A stretch of DNA of 36,468 nt from positions 1 through 36,468 of the forward strand of contig CACYWT010000010.1 in assembly GCA_902778175.1 (NCBI GenBank), in the 5' to 3' direction. Made by a program: the position numbers and the translations under genes. This DNA comes from an uncultured Ruminococcus sp. Its GTDB lineage: Bacteria; Bacillota; Clostridia; Oscillospirales; Acutalibacteraceae. Shown in pieces: positions 24,511 through 33,930 of this stretch (the first letter of the stretch is position 1; each line of letters starts with the position of its first letter). Under the pieces are notes generated by a model. The model was not told the origin of the DNA. It saw only the letters and a program-made list of their open reading frames with translations, and searched no databases.

Positions 24511-25076
24511 TTTTACTGATTGATAATTACGACAGCTTTTCCTATAACCTTTATCAGCTGATCGGAAGCATAGAACCGGATATAAAGGTAATACGCAATG
24601 ACGAAATGACAGTTGATGAAATAAGAAAGCTTGCTCCGGACAGAATTATCCTCTCTCCGGGTCCCGGCAGACCTGAAAACGCAGGGATCATCACCGATGT
24701 CGTAAAGGAGCTTGGCGCGGAGATACCGATACTCGGAGTATGTCTGGGACATCAGGCTATATGTCAGGCTTTCGGCGGAACGATAACCTACGCTTCACAG
24801 CTTATGCACGGAAAACAGTCCGACGCACATCTTGATACCGACAGCCTGCTTTTCAGAGGCTGCGGCAAAACCACTCCCGTGGCACGATATCATTCCCTTG
24901 CCGCGGACAGCGAAAGCCTTCCAGAATGTCTGACAGTTACGGCGAGGACAGACGACGGAGAAATAATGGCAGTACAGCATAAGCAGTACCCGATTTACGG
25001 AGTACAGTTCCATCCCGAATCCATTATGACTCCCGAAGGAATGAAAATGATAGAAAACTTTATCAGGCAACAATAA
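24507..25076 (+). CDS. trpG: Anthranilate synthase component II (glutamine amidotransferase)
   Basis: This class I glutamine amidotransferase feeds ammonia to TrpE. The 189-residue length is standard for an unfused TrpG. The nucleophile Cys is in GVCLGHQAI and the His-Glu pair is in VQFHPESIMT. The N-terminal ILLIDNYDSFSYNLYQ and LSPGPGRPENAG are typical of the family. There is no fusion to TrpD. Its start overlaps the trpE stop, giving coupled translation of the two subunits. It could in principle also serve PabB, as in some Firmicutes, but its place here points to tryptophan synthesis. Confidence 0.96.
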   Translation: MILLIDNYDSFSYNLYQLIGSIEPDIKVIRNDEMTVDEIRKLAPDRIILSPGPGRPENAGIITDVVKELGAEIPILGVCLGHQAICQAFGGTITYASQLMHGKQSDAHLDTDSLLFRGCGKTTPVARYHSLAADSESLPECLTVTARTDDGEIMAVQHKQYPIYGVQFHPESIMTPEGMKMIENFIRQQ

Positions 25077-25106
25077 TAATTTATATTACGAAAGGAACGA
25101 CCCGAA

Positions 25107-26135
25107 ATGATCAAGGAAGCAATCGTCAAAATAGTAAGCAAGGAGGATCTCACCTATAACGAGGCTTATACCGTAATGAATGAGATCATGAGCGGAGAAA
25201 CCACTCCCACACAGAACGCTGCTTTTCTCGCAGCTCTTTCCACAAAAAGCGCAAAAGCCGAAACTACTGCGGAGATCGCAGGCTGCGCCGCAGCAATGAG
25301 AGATCATGCCACAAAAGTTGATACCGGAATGGATATACTTGAGATCGTCGGCACCGGCGGTGACAATGCCCACAGTTTCAATATTTCCACGACCTCGGCA
25401 CTTGTTGCCGCAGCAGGCGGTGTAAAGGTGGCAAAGCACGGAAACAGAGCCGCTTCCTCAAAATGCGGTACGGCAGACTGTCTTGAGGCGCTTGGAGTCA
25501 ATATAAATCAAAGCCCTGAAAGATGCAAAGAGCTTCTCAGCGAAGTCGGTATGTGTTTCTTCTTTGCACAGAAATACCATATGTCAATGAAATATGTGGG
25601 CGCTATCCGCAGAGAGCTGGGGTTCCGCACGGTATTCAATATCCTCGGTCCTCTCACCAATCCCGCATCGCCCAGAATGCAGCTGCTCGGAGTATATGAC
25701 GAATATCTTGTCGAACCGCTGGCTCAGGTACTTATCGAGCTTGGAGTAAAAAGAGGCATGGCCGTATACGGTACGGATAAGCTTGACGAAATATCCCTCA
25801 GCTCACCGACAAAGATATGCGAGATCAAGGACGGCTGGTTCAAGACCTATACCGTCACCCCCGAACAGTTCGGACTTGAACGCTGCACCAAGGACGAGCT
25901 AAAGGGCGGTACCCCACAGGAAAATGCCGCTATAACCCGTAATATCCTTAACGGAGAAAAGGGCGCGCACCGCAATGCCGTTTTAATGAATTCAGGCGCA
26001 GCTCTCTATATCGCAGGCAAGGCAGGCAGTATGCAGGACGGAATAAATCTTGCAGCGGAGCTTATTGATTCAGGCAAGGCTGCTCAGACGCTTGTAAAAT
26101 TCATCGAAGTAAGCAACCGACCGGAGGATAAATAA
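25107..26135 (+). CDS. trpD: Anthranilate phosphoribosyltransferase
   Basis: TrpD transfers the phosphoribosyl group from PRPP to anthranilate. The 342-residue length is typical. The PRPP/Mg loop is [14 protein letters not shown], followed by [25 protein letters not shown] (anthranilate and PRPP contacts), [19 protein letters not shown] and the Mg site [10 protein letters not shown]. It starts 30 bp after trpG with AAAGGA upstream, the only sizeable gap within the operon. Its stop overlaps the trpC start as TAATG. Confidence 0.96.
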   Translation: MIKEAIVKIVSKEDLTYNEAYTVMNEIMSGETTPTQNAAFLAALSTKSAKAETTAEIAGCAAAMRDHATKVDTGMDILEIVGTGGDNAHSFNISTTSALVAAAGGVKVAKHGNRAASSKCGTADCLEALGVNINQSPERCKELLSEVGMCFFFAQKYHMSMKYVGAIRRELGFRTVFNILGPLTNPASPRMQLLGVYDEYLVEPLAQVLIELGVKRGMAVYGTDKLDEISLSSPTKICEIKDGWFKTYTVTPEQFGLERCTKDELKGGTPQENAAITRNILNGEKGAHRNAVLMNSGAALYIAGKAGSMQDGINLAAELIDSGKAAQTLVKFIEVSNRPEDK

Positions 26136-26917
26136 TGAACATTCTCGATCAGCTTGCACAGCACGCAAGACGCCGCTGTGAGATATACAAAAGCAAAATG
26201 CCGCTCAGTCAGCTGAGATCTGCCGTTTATTCCATGCCGAAGGGGGACGGAGCTTTTGAAAAAGCCCTGAGAAAGCCCGGACTTTCATTTATTTGCGAAT
26301 GTAAGAAGGCTTCTCCCTCAAAGGGGATAATCGCGGAGGATTTTCCTTATCTGAAAATAGCGCAGGAATATGAAAATGCAGGAGCAGACTGCATCTCCGT
26401 TCTGACAGAACCTGAATGGTTCCTCGGCAGCGACGAATACCTCAGGGAAATAGCTGAAAAAGTTTCCATTCCCTGCATCAGAAAGGATTTCACAACAGAC
26501 GAATATATGATATATCAGGCAAGACTTCTCGGCGCATCTGCTGTGCTGCTTATCTGCGCTATACTTGAAAAGAAACAGCTTGAGGAATATATCGCTCTGA
26601 GCGATGAGCTGGGGCTTTCCGCTCTTGTCGAGGCGCATGACGAAAACGAACTGATGACCGCGCTTGAGTGCGGAGCAAGGATAATCGGAGTGAATAACCG
26701 CGATCTCCGTGATTTCTCAGTCGATACGTCAAACAGCCGCAGACTCAGGGAAAGGGTATCCTCCGACGTCGTTTTCGTTTCCGAAAGCGGTATAAAAACA
26801 GCAGACGATATCAGACTTCTGAGAGAAGCCGGGATCGACGCCGTTCTGATAGGTGAAACTCTTATGAAGGCAAAGGACAAAAAGCAAAAGCTGCGTGAAC
26901 TGAAAGGATTATTATGA
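26135..26917 (+). CDS. trpC: Indole-3-glycerol phosphate synthase
   Basis: TrpC closes the indole ring by decarboxylating CdRP. It is a 260-residue TIM barrel, not fused to TrpF. Catalytic landmarks are FICECKKASPSKGII (first Lys), DCISVLTEPEWFLGS, IPCIRKDF (second Lys), ALVEAHDENEL (Glu), IIGVNNRDLRDF and VSESGIKTADD. The ATG shares a base with the trpD stop (TAATG), and the TGA overlaps trpF by ATGA, so it is tightly coupled on both sides. Confidence 0.96.
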   Translation: MNILDQLAQHARRRCEIYKSKMPLSQLRSAVYSMPKGDGAFEKALRKPGLSFICECKKASPSKGIIAEDFPYLKIAQEYENAGADCISVLTEPEWFLGSDEYLREIAEKVSIPCIRKDFTTDEYMIYQARLLGASAVLLICAILEKKQLEEYIALSDELGLSALVEAHDENELMTALECGARIIGVNNRDLRDFSVDTSNSRRLRERVSSDVVFVSESGIKTADDIRLLREAGIDAVLIGETLMKAKDKKQKLRELKGLL

Positions 26918-27522
26918 TAAGGGTAAAAATGTGTGGTCTTACAAGAGCGCAGGATATTTATGCCGCTAATGAAATAAAGCCCTATTATATCGGCTTTGTT
27001 TTTGCAGAGAAAAGCAAAAGATATGTTTCTTTCGCACAGGCTGAAAAGCTGAAAAATATGCTTGATAAAAATATAAAGGCTGTCGGGGTTTTCGTTGACG
27101 AGGATTTCGATAATGTTGTTTCTCTGCTTTCGGCAGGAACAATAGATATCGCCCAGCTTCACGGCAACGAAAGTGAGGATTATATCATCAGGCTAAAAGC
27201 CATAACCGGCAGACCCGTGATAAAGGCGTTCCGCATAAAAACAAAGGACGATATAAATGCCGCAAACGAAAGCCCTGCCGATATGATCCTGACAGACGCC
27301 GGCGCAGGCGACGGGAGGGTATTCGACTGGTCGCTGCTGAATACGCTCACAAGACCCTATTTTCTTGCTGGGGGGCTTGACGTGAGCAATATATCTGATG
27401 TAAAATTAAATCCGTACCTGTTTGCGCTTGATGTCAGTTCAGGTATCGAAACAAACGGGTACAAGGATAAGAAAAAAATGGCGGCATTCATGGATGCCGT
27501 AAGAAAGGAAGAAATATCATGA
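26914..27522 (+). CDS. trpF: Phosphoribosylanthranilate isomerase
   Basis: TrpF isomerises phosphoribosylanthranilate to CdRP, the substrate of TrpC. The 202-residue TIM barrel has the catalytic Cys in VKMCGLT (residue 7) and the catalytic Asp in MILTDAGAG, plus [15 protein letters not shown] and the phosphate-binding AGGLDVSN and DVSSGIE. It overlaps trpC (ATGA at 26914-26917) and trpB (ATGA at 27519-27522). Unlike the fused E. coli TrpC-F, it is free-standing. Confidence 0.96.
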   Translation: MIRVKMCGLTRAQDIYAANEIKPYYIGFVFAEKSKRYVSFAQAEKLKNMLDKNIKAVGVFVDEDFDNVVSLLSAGTIDIAQLHGNESEDYIIRLKAITGRPVIKAFRIKTKDDINAANESPADMILTDAGAGDGRVFDWSLLNTLTRPYFLAGGLDVSNISDVKLNPYLFALDVSSGIETNGYKDKKKMAAFMDAVRKEEIS

Positions 27523-28709
27523 CAAACCCCAACGGACGTTTCGGCGTCCATGGCGGACAGTACATTCCCGAAACGCTGATGAATGCCGTAAACGAGCTTG
27601 AACAGGCATATAACCGCTATAAAAATGACCCTCAGTTCTGCAGTGAGCTTGAAACCCTTTTCAATGAATATGCAAACAGACCTTCAAGACTTTATTACGC
27701 GGAAAATATGACAAAGGATCTCGGCGGAGCTAAGATCTATCTCAAGCGTGAGGATCTTAATCATACCGGCGCGCATAAGATCAACAATGTTCTCGGTCAG
27801 GCACTTCTTGCTAAGAAAATGGGCAAGAAAAGACTTATCGCAGAAACAGGCGCAGGTCAGCACGGTGTTGCAACTGCTACCGCTGCGGCTCTGATGGGCA
27901 TGGAATGTGTCGTATTCATGGGCGAAGAGGATACAAAAAGACAGGCTCTCAATGTTTACAGAATGAAGCTTCTCGGCGCAGACGTAATACCCGTGACAAG
28001 CGGTACAGCGACACTCAAGGACGCCGTTTCTGAGGCAATGAGAGAATGGACAAAAAGAATAGACGATACGCATTACTGCCTCGGATCAGTTATGGGTCCT
28101 CACCCGTTCCCCACTATCGTCCGCGATTTTCAGGCTGTCATTTCAAAGGAGATCAGACAGCAGATGCTTGAAAAGGAAGGCAGGCTCCCCGACGCCGTAA
28201 TCGCCTGCGTAGGCGGCGGGTCCAATGCCATAGGCAGTTTCTATCACTTCATAGAGGACAAGCAAGTAAAGCTCATCGGCTGCGAAGCCGCAGGCAGAGG
28301 AGTTGATACCTTTGAAACCGCCGCGACTATCACGACCGGCAAGCTTGGTATTTTCCACGGAATGAAATCATATTTCTGTCAGGACGATATGGGACAGATC
28401 GCGCCCGTATATTCGATCTCGGCTGGTCTTGATTACCCCGGAGTAGGCCCCGAACACGCATGGCTGTATGATACCGGCAGGGCTGAGTATACCGCAATAA
28501 CCGACGACGAAGCAGTCGAAGCCTTTGAATATCTTTCAAAAACAGAGGGCATTATCCCGGCAATAGAATCCGCCCATGCCATTGCCTATGCTATGAAGCT
28601 TGCTCCGACTCTCGGCAGGGACAAGATCATTGCTGTGACCGTTTCGGGCAGAGGAGATAAGGACTGCGCTGCCATTGCGCGCTATAAAGGGGAGAATATT
28701 TATGACTAA
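27519..28709 (+). CDS. trpB: Tryptophan synthase beta chain
   Basis: This PLP enzyme joins indole and serine to make tryptophan. The 396-residue protein has the PLP lysine in [11 protein letters not shown], the active-site Glu in ETGAGQHG, phosphate-binding [10 protein letters not shown], and VSGRGDKD near the C-terminus. It is the ordinary TrpB1 type rather than the longer TrpB2. The stop lies eight bases inside trpA (28702-28709), consistent with balanced alpha/beta synthesis. Its serine substrate may come from serCA a few kilobases to the left. Confidence 0.97.
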   Translation: MTNPNGRFGVHGGQYIPETLMNAVNELEQAYNRYKNDPQFCSELETLFNEYANRPSRLYYAENMTKDLGGAKIYLKREDLNHTGAHKINNVLGQALLAKKMGKKRLIAETGAGQHGVATATAAALMGMECVVFMGEEDTKRQALNVYRMKLLGADVIPVTSGTATLKDAVSEAMREWTKRIDDTHYCLGSVMGPHPFPTIVRDFQAVISKEIRQQMLEKEGRLPDAVIACVGGGSNAIGSFYHFIEDKQVKLIGCEAAGRGVDTFETAATITTGKLGIFHGMKSYFCQDDMGQIAPVYSISAGLDYPGVGPEHAWLYDTGRAEYTAITDDEAVEAFEYLSKTEGIIPAIESAHAIAYAMKLAPTLGRDKIIAVTVSGRGDKDCAAIARYKGENIYD

Positions 28710-29469
28710 GATTAATCAGGCTTTTGCAAACGGAAAGGCTTTCATTCCGTTCATAACCTGCGGCGATCCCGATCTCAGAACGACTGCCGAAGTTGTAAGG
28801 GCTGCCGCAGCAAACGGCGCCGACCTTATTGAACTGGGGATACCGTTTTCCGATCCGACTGCCGAGGGACCCGTCATTCAGGGGGCAAATATCCGTGCGC
28901 TGAAAGGCGGAGTAAATACAGATAAGGTTTTCGGTCTTGTAAGAGAGCTTCGCAGGGATATTACGATCCCGATGGTATTCATGACATATGCCAATGTTGT
29001 ATTCTCCTACGGCTCCGACAGATTCATACGCACCTGCGCCGAAGTCGGTATAGACGGACTTGTCCTGCCGGATATTCCCTTTGAGGAAAAAGAAGAATTC
29101 ATTGAATACTGCCATAAATATGACGTTGCTCTTATTTCGCTTATCGCGCCCACGTCCGAAAACCGCATAGGAATGATTGCAAAGGAAGCGGAGGGCTTTA
29201 TATACATTGTATCAAGTCTTGGCGTGACCGGCACAAGAAATAAAATAGGGACCGACATTTCCTCGATCGTAAGCGTCATCAGGGAAAACACTGATATTCC
29301 CTGCGCTGTCGGATTCGGTATTTCCACACCGCAGCAGGCTCATGATATGGCTGCTGTTTCCGACGGAGCAATAGTCGGCTCGGCTATCATAAGGATAATA
29401 GAGCAGTACGGCAAAAACTCCGCGCCCTATGTCGGTGAATATGTCCGCAGTATGAAAGAGGCTCTTTAA
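28702..29469 (+). CDS. trpA: Tryptophan synthase alpha chain
   Basis: TrpA cleaves indole-3-glycerol phosphate and passes indole to TrpB. The start is ATG 28702, seven bases after GGGGAG, inside the end of trpB. The 255-residue TIM barrel has the catalytic Glu (Glu44, E. coli Glu49) in [11 protein letters not shown]. In the next motif, where E. coli has ADGP with catalytic Asp60, this protein reads TAEGP, so Glu55 replaces Asp. Other elements look normal: [39 protein letters not shown] and AIVGSAII. The TAA stop (29467-29469) falls within the left inverted repeat of an inserted element. Confidence 0.95.
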   Translation: MTKINQAFANGKAFIPFITCGDPDLRTTAEVVRAAAANGADLIELGIPFSDPTAEGPVIQGANIRALKGGVNTDKVFGLVRELRRDITIPMVFMTYANVVFSYGSDRFIRTCAEVGIDGLVLPDIPFEEKEEFIEYCHKYDVALISLIAPTSENRIGMIAKEAEGFIYIVSSLGVTGTRNKIGTDISSIVSVIRENTDIPCAVGFGISTPQQAHDMAAVSDGAIVGSAIIRIIEQYGKNSAPYVGEYVRSMKEAL

Positions 29470-29671
29470 GGCAACACCTCACAAAGAACGCCTTACGGCT
29501 TAGCACCACATATGCTGCGCCCGAAGGAAGTGCCCTTGGGGTACTCTTTTTCCGTCATTCTGCACAAAACTCGCTTGATAACCGTCAGGTTAACTGCGCT
29601 CGTTTTGCACCTTCTGACGAAAAAATTAGCGGCGCATCTGCGGCACTATCTTTGTGCGGTATTGCCTTAAA
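29465..29671. mobile_element. MITE-like hairpin element between trpA and its terminator
   Basis: Terminal inverted repeats TTTAAGGCAACACCTCACAA.. (29465-29486) and the complement of 29650-29671 match in 20 of 22 positions. The interior is also imperfectly self-complementary (for example GCACAAAAC... against ...CTCGTTTTGC) and folds around AACC-GTCA-GGTT at 29580-29591. No coding frame is present. TA or TTAA at both edges could be a target duplication. The element separates trpA from the hairpin terminator at 29688-29720 and supplies or overlaps the trpA stop codon. It would be transcribed as a long hairpin at the end of trp mRNA. It may be a MITE or a REP/ERIC-like repeat; no second copy is in this window. 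Confidence 0.75.
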
Positions 29672-29687
29672 AACAGAAATAACAAAT

Positions 29688-29720
29688 CAACCGCTGTTCC
29701 GTTAAAAGAACAAGCGGTTG
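29688..29720 (+). terminator. Terminator of the trp operon
   Basis: Stem CAACCGCT/AGCGGTTG plus GTTC/GAAC, followed by TTTTT (29721-29725). On the minus strand it may weakly stop transcription from the hydrolase gene that ends at 29766. Confidence 0.85.
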
Positions 29721-29765
29721 TTTTTATTGCCATAAGACGATAAAGAGATTCTGTTTTTTCAGATA

Positions 29766-30569
29766 TCAGCCTTTCATGAAAATAAACAAGCTTGTCATGA
29801 AATCGGGAGCCATATCATATACTGCATGACCGTAGCCTGTATATATATTCATAGTGAAATCCCTTCCCGGGCATATATTTTTAGCAAGCTCATCAGTATA
29901 TTCTATACCGAAAACAGCATCTTCCGTATCTCCGGCGATCAATACCGGACATCTGATACTGTCTGCCTTTCCGCTCAGATCAAAACCCTGTGCGCCCTTT
30001 GCAAGGATAACAAAGCGTTCAAGCTCCTTTTCAGTTACGGTCTTTGCAATGGAGATGAGCGCATCTTTATATTTTTCATACGTTTCCTGTGAATAGATCT
30101 TCTGTCCGAAGGAAAGATAAAGTCCTTCCCTGTCGCTGTTTCCGGCAAGACGGATCCATTCGTCAATGACGGAAAAGTTTTTTTCATCAATGCGCAGTAC
30201 CGTTGATGCAACTGCAACTCTGCGGACAAGCGACGGGTTATCCGCAGCTATAGTCAAAGCGATCATACCGCCCTGTGAAGCGCCGAAAACAGAAATGTCC
30301 CTTAGTCCCAGAATATTGATCGCCTTCACGGTATCCTCAGCCATATCACTGACTTTATAAACGGGAGGAAGCTCCTGTCTGCGGTCAAAGACATAAACGG
30401 TAAAATCCTCCGTGAATCTTTCATATTGCTTTACGATCGCAGGGGCTGAAAACATTACGCTCTGAATACTTAATCCGGGAAGAATAACAAATGTTTTTTT
30501 ACCATTTCCGAAACGCAGGTATTCCATTGAAAAACCGTCCGCCGAAACCTTATCTATTGTATAATCCAT
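29766..30569 (-). CDS. Alpha/beta hydrolase
   Basis: The 267-residue cytoplasmic protein has the alpha/beta-hydrolase fold: an oxyanion-region strand FVILPGLSIQS, the nucleophile elbow GASQGG (Ser), a late acid in IAGDTEDAVFG and the catalytic His in GYGHAVYD. There is no signal peptide. Substrate is unknown; small esterases and lactonases share this layout. It is the last gene of the operon that begins with the ABC ATPase at 33930. It overlaps the preceding 41-codon ORF by 16 bases, and AAAGGG precedes its ATG. Its place beside a drug-type exporter may mean it inactivates or processes the same compound (inference). Confidence 0.85.
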   Translation of the reverse strand: MDYTIDKVSADGFSMEYLRFGNGKKTFVILPGLSIQSVMFSAPAIVKQYERFTEDFTVYVFDRRQELPPVYKVSDMAEDTVKAINILGLRDISVFGASQGGMIALTIAADNPSLVRRVAVASTVLRIDEKNFSVIDEWIRLAGNSDREGLYLSFGQKIYSQETYEKYKDALISIAKTVTEKELERFVILAKGAQGFDLSGKADSIRCPVLIAGDTEDAVFGIEYTDELAKNICPGRDFTMNIYTGYGHAVYDMAPDFMTSLFIFMKG

Positions 30570-30679
30570 AATGAGTCACCCTTTAATAATTCTTCAATAA
30601 ACGGTCTAATGATATCGTAATACAGGGCAATATCGTCTTTTTCTGCGCCGTGTCCTGCCGAAGCGATAATTTTATCCAT
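30554..30679 (-). CDS. 41-aa small ORF between permease and hydrolase
   Basis: The frame runs from ATG at 30679 to TAG at 30554-30556 and would encode MDKIIASAGHGAEKDDIALY followed by YDIIRPFIEELLKGDSLWII and a final Q. It starts five bases after the permease stop, with AAGGGA inside the end of the permease gene, and its end overlaps the hydrolase start by 16 bases, so translation could be coupled. The peptide is amphipathic and soluble. No family is recognised. It could be a real small protein, a translational-coupling leader, or the remnant of a larger gene. Confidence 0.4.
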   Translation of the reverse strand: MDKIIASAGHGAEKDDIALYYDIIRPFIEELLKGDSLWIIQ

Positions 30680-30684
30680 TACTT

Positions 30685-31827
30685 TTATTCCCTTCTTTTG
30701 ATCCCCGAAATAATGATACCTGCCGCTGCGAAAAGTACCGTAAAGCCTGCAAGCACAGAAAGATCAATAATATAGTGAGTGAGATCCCCTCTGAGAGATT
30801 GTGTCTGCGCAAGGAAATCATTATTCTCGACATACCAGTATGTCGGCAGAGCGTGAGCCGCTGTCAGTACCCATGAAGGCAAAAACTGAGCCGGAACGAA
30901 TACTCCGCAAAGAAAGCTGCACCCGAGAGTAACAACATTTATTATTCCGGTAACGGCATTTTTCTCTTTCAGCAGGGTACTGAAAAAGAATGCCATAGCA
31001 AGCACACAGGCTGTAAAAACAAGAGAATTGATTATAAATGCCGCTCCCCGCGCAGTGAATACCGTTTCTCCCGCCATTATGCGCCCGAGGATCATAAAGA
31101 ATACCCATACTGCGAGGGCATAGCTCAAACACGAAAGAATAAGATGAAGATTGTATTTTCTGAAATTCATGCTGCTCACTACCGTCCTTTTGTGTACCAT
31201 GGGACTGTTGAAGCTTGAAAGCACAAGACAGATAATGAACATTATACATGACATAAGGCTGTAGGCAGCAAAATTGAAATATGACGATACCTTTGTCATC
31301 GAAGCCGTGTCCAGTTTCGTCATCATGGAAACCTCTGTTTTTCCTGCAAGAGCATCCTGCGCCTTCCGGGCAATAACATCAGGATCGGAATACTTTTCCG
31401 CAAATACCTTCAGCGCCCTCAGATAACGCTGTACCGTCATTTTGGTAAGCTCGGACGACGCTGTTCCCGGTGAGCTTATTTCCACCTGCGGAGTCTTTCC
31501 CGAAACAATATCCTTTTCAAAACCTTCCGGGATCGTGATAAGGCTGCTTATTTCACGGTAAAATAAAGCGTCCGCAACAGCCTCGTCACCGCCGTCTATA
31601 TTTTTCAGTACGGCGTTTTCTTCAAGAAATGCCGTAAAGCCCTTCGACAAAACAGAATCGTTATCAAGATCAACGACCATGATATCCGGCTTTTCTGCGG
31701 TAAAGCCGGTGCTTTCGTTATTTGATCCGCTGTTGGCTGCGGAAAAGATTATCACTATCGCCGTATACAGGATTATGGTACCGATATTCCGGCGTATTAC
31801 CCGCAAAAATGCATTAAAGACTGTCAT
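30685..31827 (-). CDS. ABC-2 type permease (LnrN-like)
   Basis: The 380-residue membrane protein has one N-terminal transmembrane helix (IGTIILYTAIVIIFSAAN), a large external domain (about 35-190) and five to six C-terminal helices, the ABC2_membrane_3 layout. Landmarks include GCSFLCGVFVPAQFLPSWVL, the amphipathic segment before the last helices. It overlaps the first permease gene by 14 bp, with AGGAGG inside that gene's end. Together with that gene and the ATPase it forms an exporter like B. subtilis LnrLMN, which expels linearmycin-type membrane-active polyketides. The actual substrate here is unknown. Confidence 0.85.
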   Translation of the reverse strand: MTVFNAFLRVIRRNIGTIILYTAIVIIFSAANSGSNNESTGFTAEKPDIMVVDLDNDSVLSKGFTAFLEENAVLKNIDGGDEAVADALFYREISSLITIPEGFEKDIVSGKTPQVEISSPGTASSELTKMTVQRYLRALKVFAEKYSDPDVIARKAQDALAGKTEVSMMTKLDTASMTKVSSYFNFAAYSLMSCIMFIICLVLSSFNSPMVHKRTVVSSMNFRKYNLHLILSCLSYALAVWVFFMILGRIMAGETVFTARGAAFIINSLVFTACVLAMAFFFSTLLKEKNAVTGIINVVTLGCSFLCGVFVPAQFLPSWVLTAAHALPTYWYVENNDFLAQTQSLRGDLTHYIIDLSVLAGFTVLFAAAGIIISGIKRRE

Positions 31828-32989
31828 ATTGCTGCCTCCTTAATCCTGTGAATGAGATCAGCAGCATAACCGCAGAGAAAACCGCCAGGCTTACTGCATC
31901 TATAATGAAACGCTCTCCGCTTTCGTAATAATAAAGTGAATAAAGACCGTCCGTTATCATCGCAACGGGATTGATGCGGTTCAGAACAGGAACATTCTTG
32001 TCGATAATATTCTTCATCGTTATTCCCATCATTCCGGAGAAAAAGCATCCTGCCATGACTGCCGAAATAAGAACCGTCAGCTTTGCATTTTCGTTTATCC
32101 TTACAAGAACCGCGACAGCCACTCCAAGAGTAAGTCCTGCAAGCGATCCGAGCAGGGAAAGCAGTATTATCTGCGGAAGCTTTGTCCCGAAATCGGCGCG
32201 GACAACAAATAACAAAAGAAGATACAATATCAGCAGCCCGAAAAACTGTACGGTAAATGACGCTGAGAGCGACCCCAGAAGTCTTGATCCTCTTCGGGCA
32301 GGGCTGACAGTACATCTCTTTCCGACCGGGCTTACATTTGCCAGATTATAATTCATCAGCGTCATGGAAAGCAGTCCGCTGTACATACAAGCCATTGCGA
32401 TAAGCGAATAATATTCTATCATGACAAAGCTCATATTACCGGGGCTTGTATCTTTCAGACCGGTATCCGTCCCCATCACTTTTTCCGCCTCGGCTGTGAA
32501 TACTGCCTTATAATCAATATCCTTATTTCCGCTTTGCAGCTGTCTTGCGATCTCTTCCATACCGCTGTTTGTTATAAGCTTGCTTTCATTGCCGATCTCG
32601 TCAAAAACACAGCACATGACGGTTTCCTTTATACCGTCTGACATTACAGTGATTTTCGGTTCGCCGCCTGCAAAACGGACATAGCCTGTTATTTCTCCGG
32701 CACTGAGCATGGTTTTTGCCTTTTCCTCGTCGGTATAGCTTATATCAAATACTCTGTCATCACCTTCACCGAGGGTTTTCAATGTTTCGGAATAGATCAT
32801 ATTTGATCTGAACGAGCTGTCATCAACGACCGCGATCGGGATAGGATCGAGCTTTTCACTCTTTTCGATATTTGAAAACGCCATATTGAAAAGCAGAGCC
32901 ATTATCAGCGGAAAAGCAAGCGTCCAGAATACAAGCTGTCTGTTTCCGAGCATAAGCCGCAGCGAATACTTGTAATTATGTAAAAACAT
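31814..32989 (-). CDS. ABC-2 type permease (LnrM-like)
   Basis: The 391-residue protein has an N-terminal helix (QLVFWTLAFPLIMALLFNMAF), an external domain (about 40-195) and a C-terminal set of helices including YYSLIAMACMYSGLLSMTLM and FFSGMMGITMKNIIDKNVPV, the ABC2_membrane_3 type. Its start shares a base with the ATPase stop (TGATG). It is probably the heterodimer partner of the following permease, and both share an overlapping gene arrangement that keeps subunit ratios equal. Substrate unknown. Confidence 0.85.
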   Translation of the reverse strand: MFLHNYKYSLRLMLGNRQLVFWTLAFPLIMALLFNMAFSNIEKSEKLDPIPIAVVDDSSFRSNMIYSETLKTLGEGDDRVFDISYTDEEKAKTMLSAGEITGYVRFAGGEPKITVMSDGIKETVMCCVFDEIGNESKLITNSGMEEIARQLQSGNKDIDYKAVFTAEAEKVMGTDTGLKDTSPGNMSFVMIEYYSLIAMACMYSGLLSMTLMNYNLANVSPVGKRCTVSPARRGSRLLGSLSASFTVQFFGLLILYLLLLFVVRADFGTKLPQIILLSLLGSLAGLTLGVAVAVLVRINENAKLTVLISAVMAGCFFSGMMGITMKNIIDKNVPVLNRINPVAMITDGLYSLYYYESGERFIIDAVSLAVFSAVMLLISFTGLRRQQYDSL

Positions 32990-33930
32990 CAGTCCCTCAG
33001 CTCCTTACCCGTCAGCTCAAGGAATACATCGTTCAGCGTCGGGCGCTGGGAATTTATAGTGCTGTATGATACGCCCTGTTCCCTGAGATGATCAATAAGC
33101 CGCGCTATATTATGCGTTCCGCCGTCATAGCTTACGGTTATTATGCTGTCCTCTTTAAATACGTCAGTAACATGAAGAAGCTTTCTGATCCCGTCTGTCG
33201 GATCCTTATCCGTATTTTTCAGCCCGACAGTGATCTTTTCCTCGGTTCCTGCAAGTTTCTTCAGCTCGTCGCAAGTTCCCGACGCTATTATTTTCCCCTT
33301 ATCCATGATGACTATCCTGTCGCAGATCTGTTCGACCTCTTCCATATAATGAGTTGTATAGACAACAGTTGCTCCGTTATCGCGCAGTTTCATTATTCCC
33401 TCGAGAATATTGTTTCTGCTCTGCGGATCGACCGCAACGGTAGGCTCGTCAAGAAAGATCAGCTTTGGCTTATGCGCGATACCGCAGGCAATATTGAGCC
33501 TTCTCAGAAGACCGCCTGAAAGCTGTTTGGGGTAGAATTTACGGAAATCCCCGATACCTACAAGCTCCATCGCATCTTCAACACATTTCTTTCTTTCCTT
33601 CTTGCCGGTAATATACAAGCCGCAGAAATAGTCAATATTTTCGTATACGGTAAGCTCGCTGAAAACAGCCACATCCTGAAAGATAACGCCTGTATCCCTT
33701 TTCAGATCATAAGCGTCCGGCGTCATTTCCCTGCCGAAAAGCTTTATACTGCCCGAGCTGTATTTAAGCAGCGAAAGCACGGAATTGATAGTTGTGGATT
33801 TGCCGCTACCGTTCGGTCCGAGCAGACCGAATATTTCTTTTTCATAAACATCAAAGGATATCCCGTCAACAGCACGGAGCTGTTTATATTCCTTGACAAG
33901 ATCCTTTACCTCGATCACCTTATCGCCCAT
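32989..33930 (-). CDS. ABC transporter ATP-binding protein (LnrL/DrrA-like)
   Basis: The 313-residue ATPase powers the exporter formed with the next two genes. The start is ATG 33930, seven bases after AGAGGAG; a longer frame to 33963 lacks support. Walker A is GLLGPNGSGKSTT, the Q-loop is GVIFQDVAVF, the signature reads LSGGLLRRLNIA (Leu where most have Gln, as in several DrrA-type ATPases), Walker B is LIFLDEPTVAVDP and the switch His is in YTTHYMEE. The C-terminal 90 residues form the DrrA-type extension ending in TLNDVFLELTGKELRD. It is the first gene of the operon; its promoter is not clear in the AT-rich 85-bp gap upstream. Confidence 0.93.
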   Translation of the reverse strand: MGDKVIEVKDLVKEYKQLRAVDGISFDVYEKEIFGLLGPNGSGKSTTINSVLSLLKYSSGSIKLFGREMTPDAYDLKRDTGVIFQDVAVFSELTVYENIDYFCGLYITGKKERKKCVEDAMELVGIGDFRKFYPKQLSGGLLRRLNIACGIAHKPKLIFLDEPTVAVDPQSRNNILEGIMKLRDNGATVVYTTHYMEEVEQICDRIVIMDKGKIIASGTCDELKKLAGTEEKITVGLKNTDKDPTDGIRKLLHVTDVFKEDSIITVSYDGGTHNIARLIDHLREQGVSYSTINSQRPTLNDVFLELTGKELRD

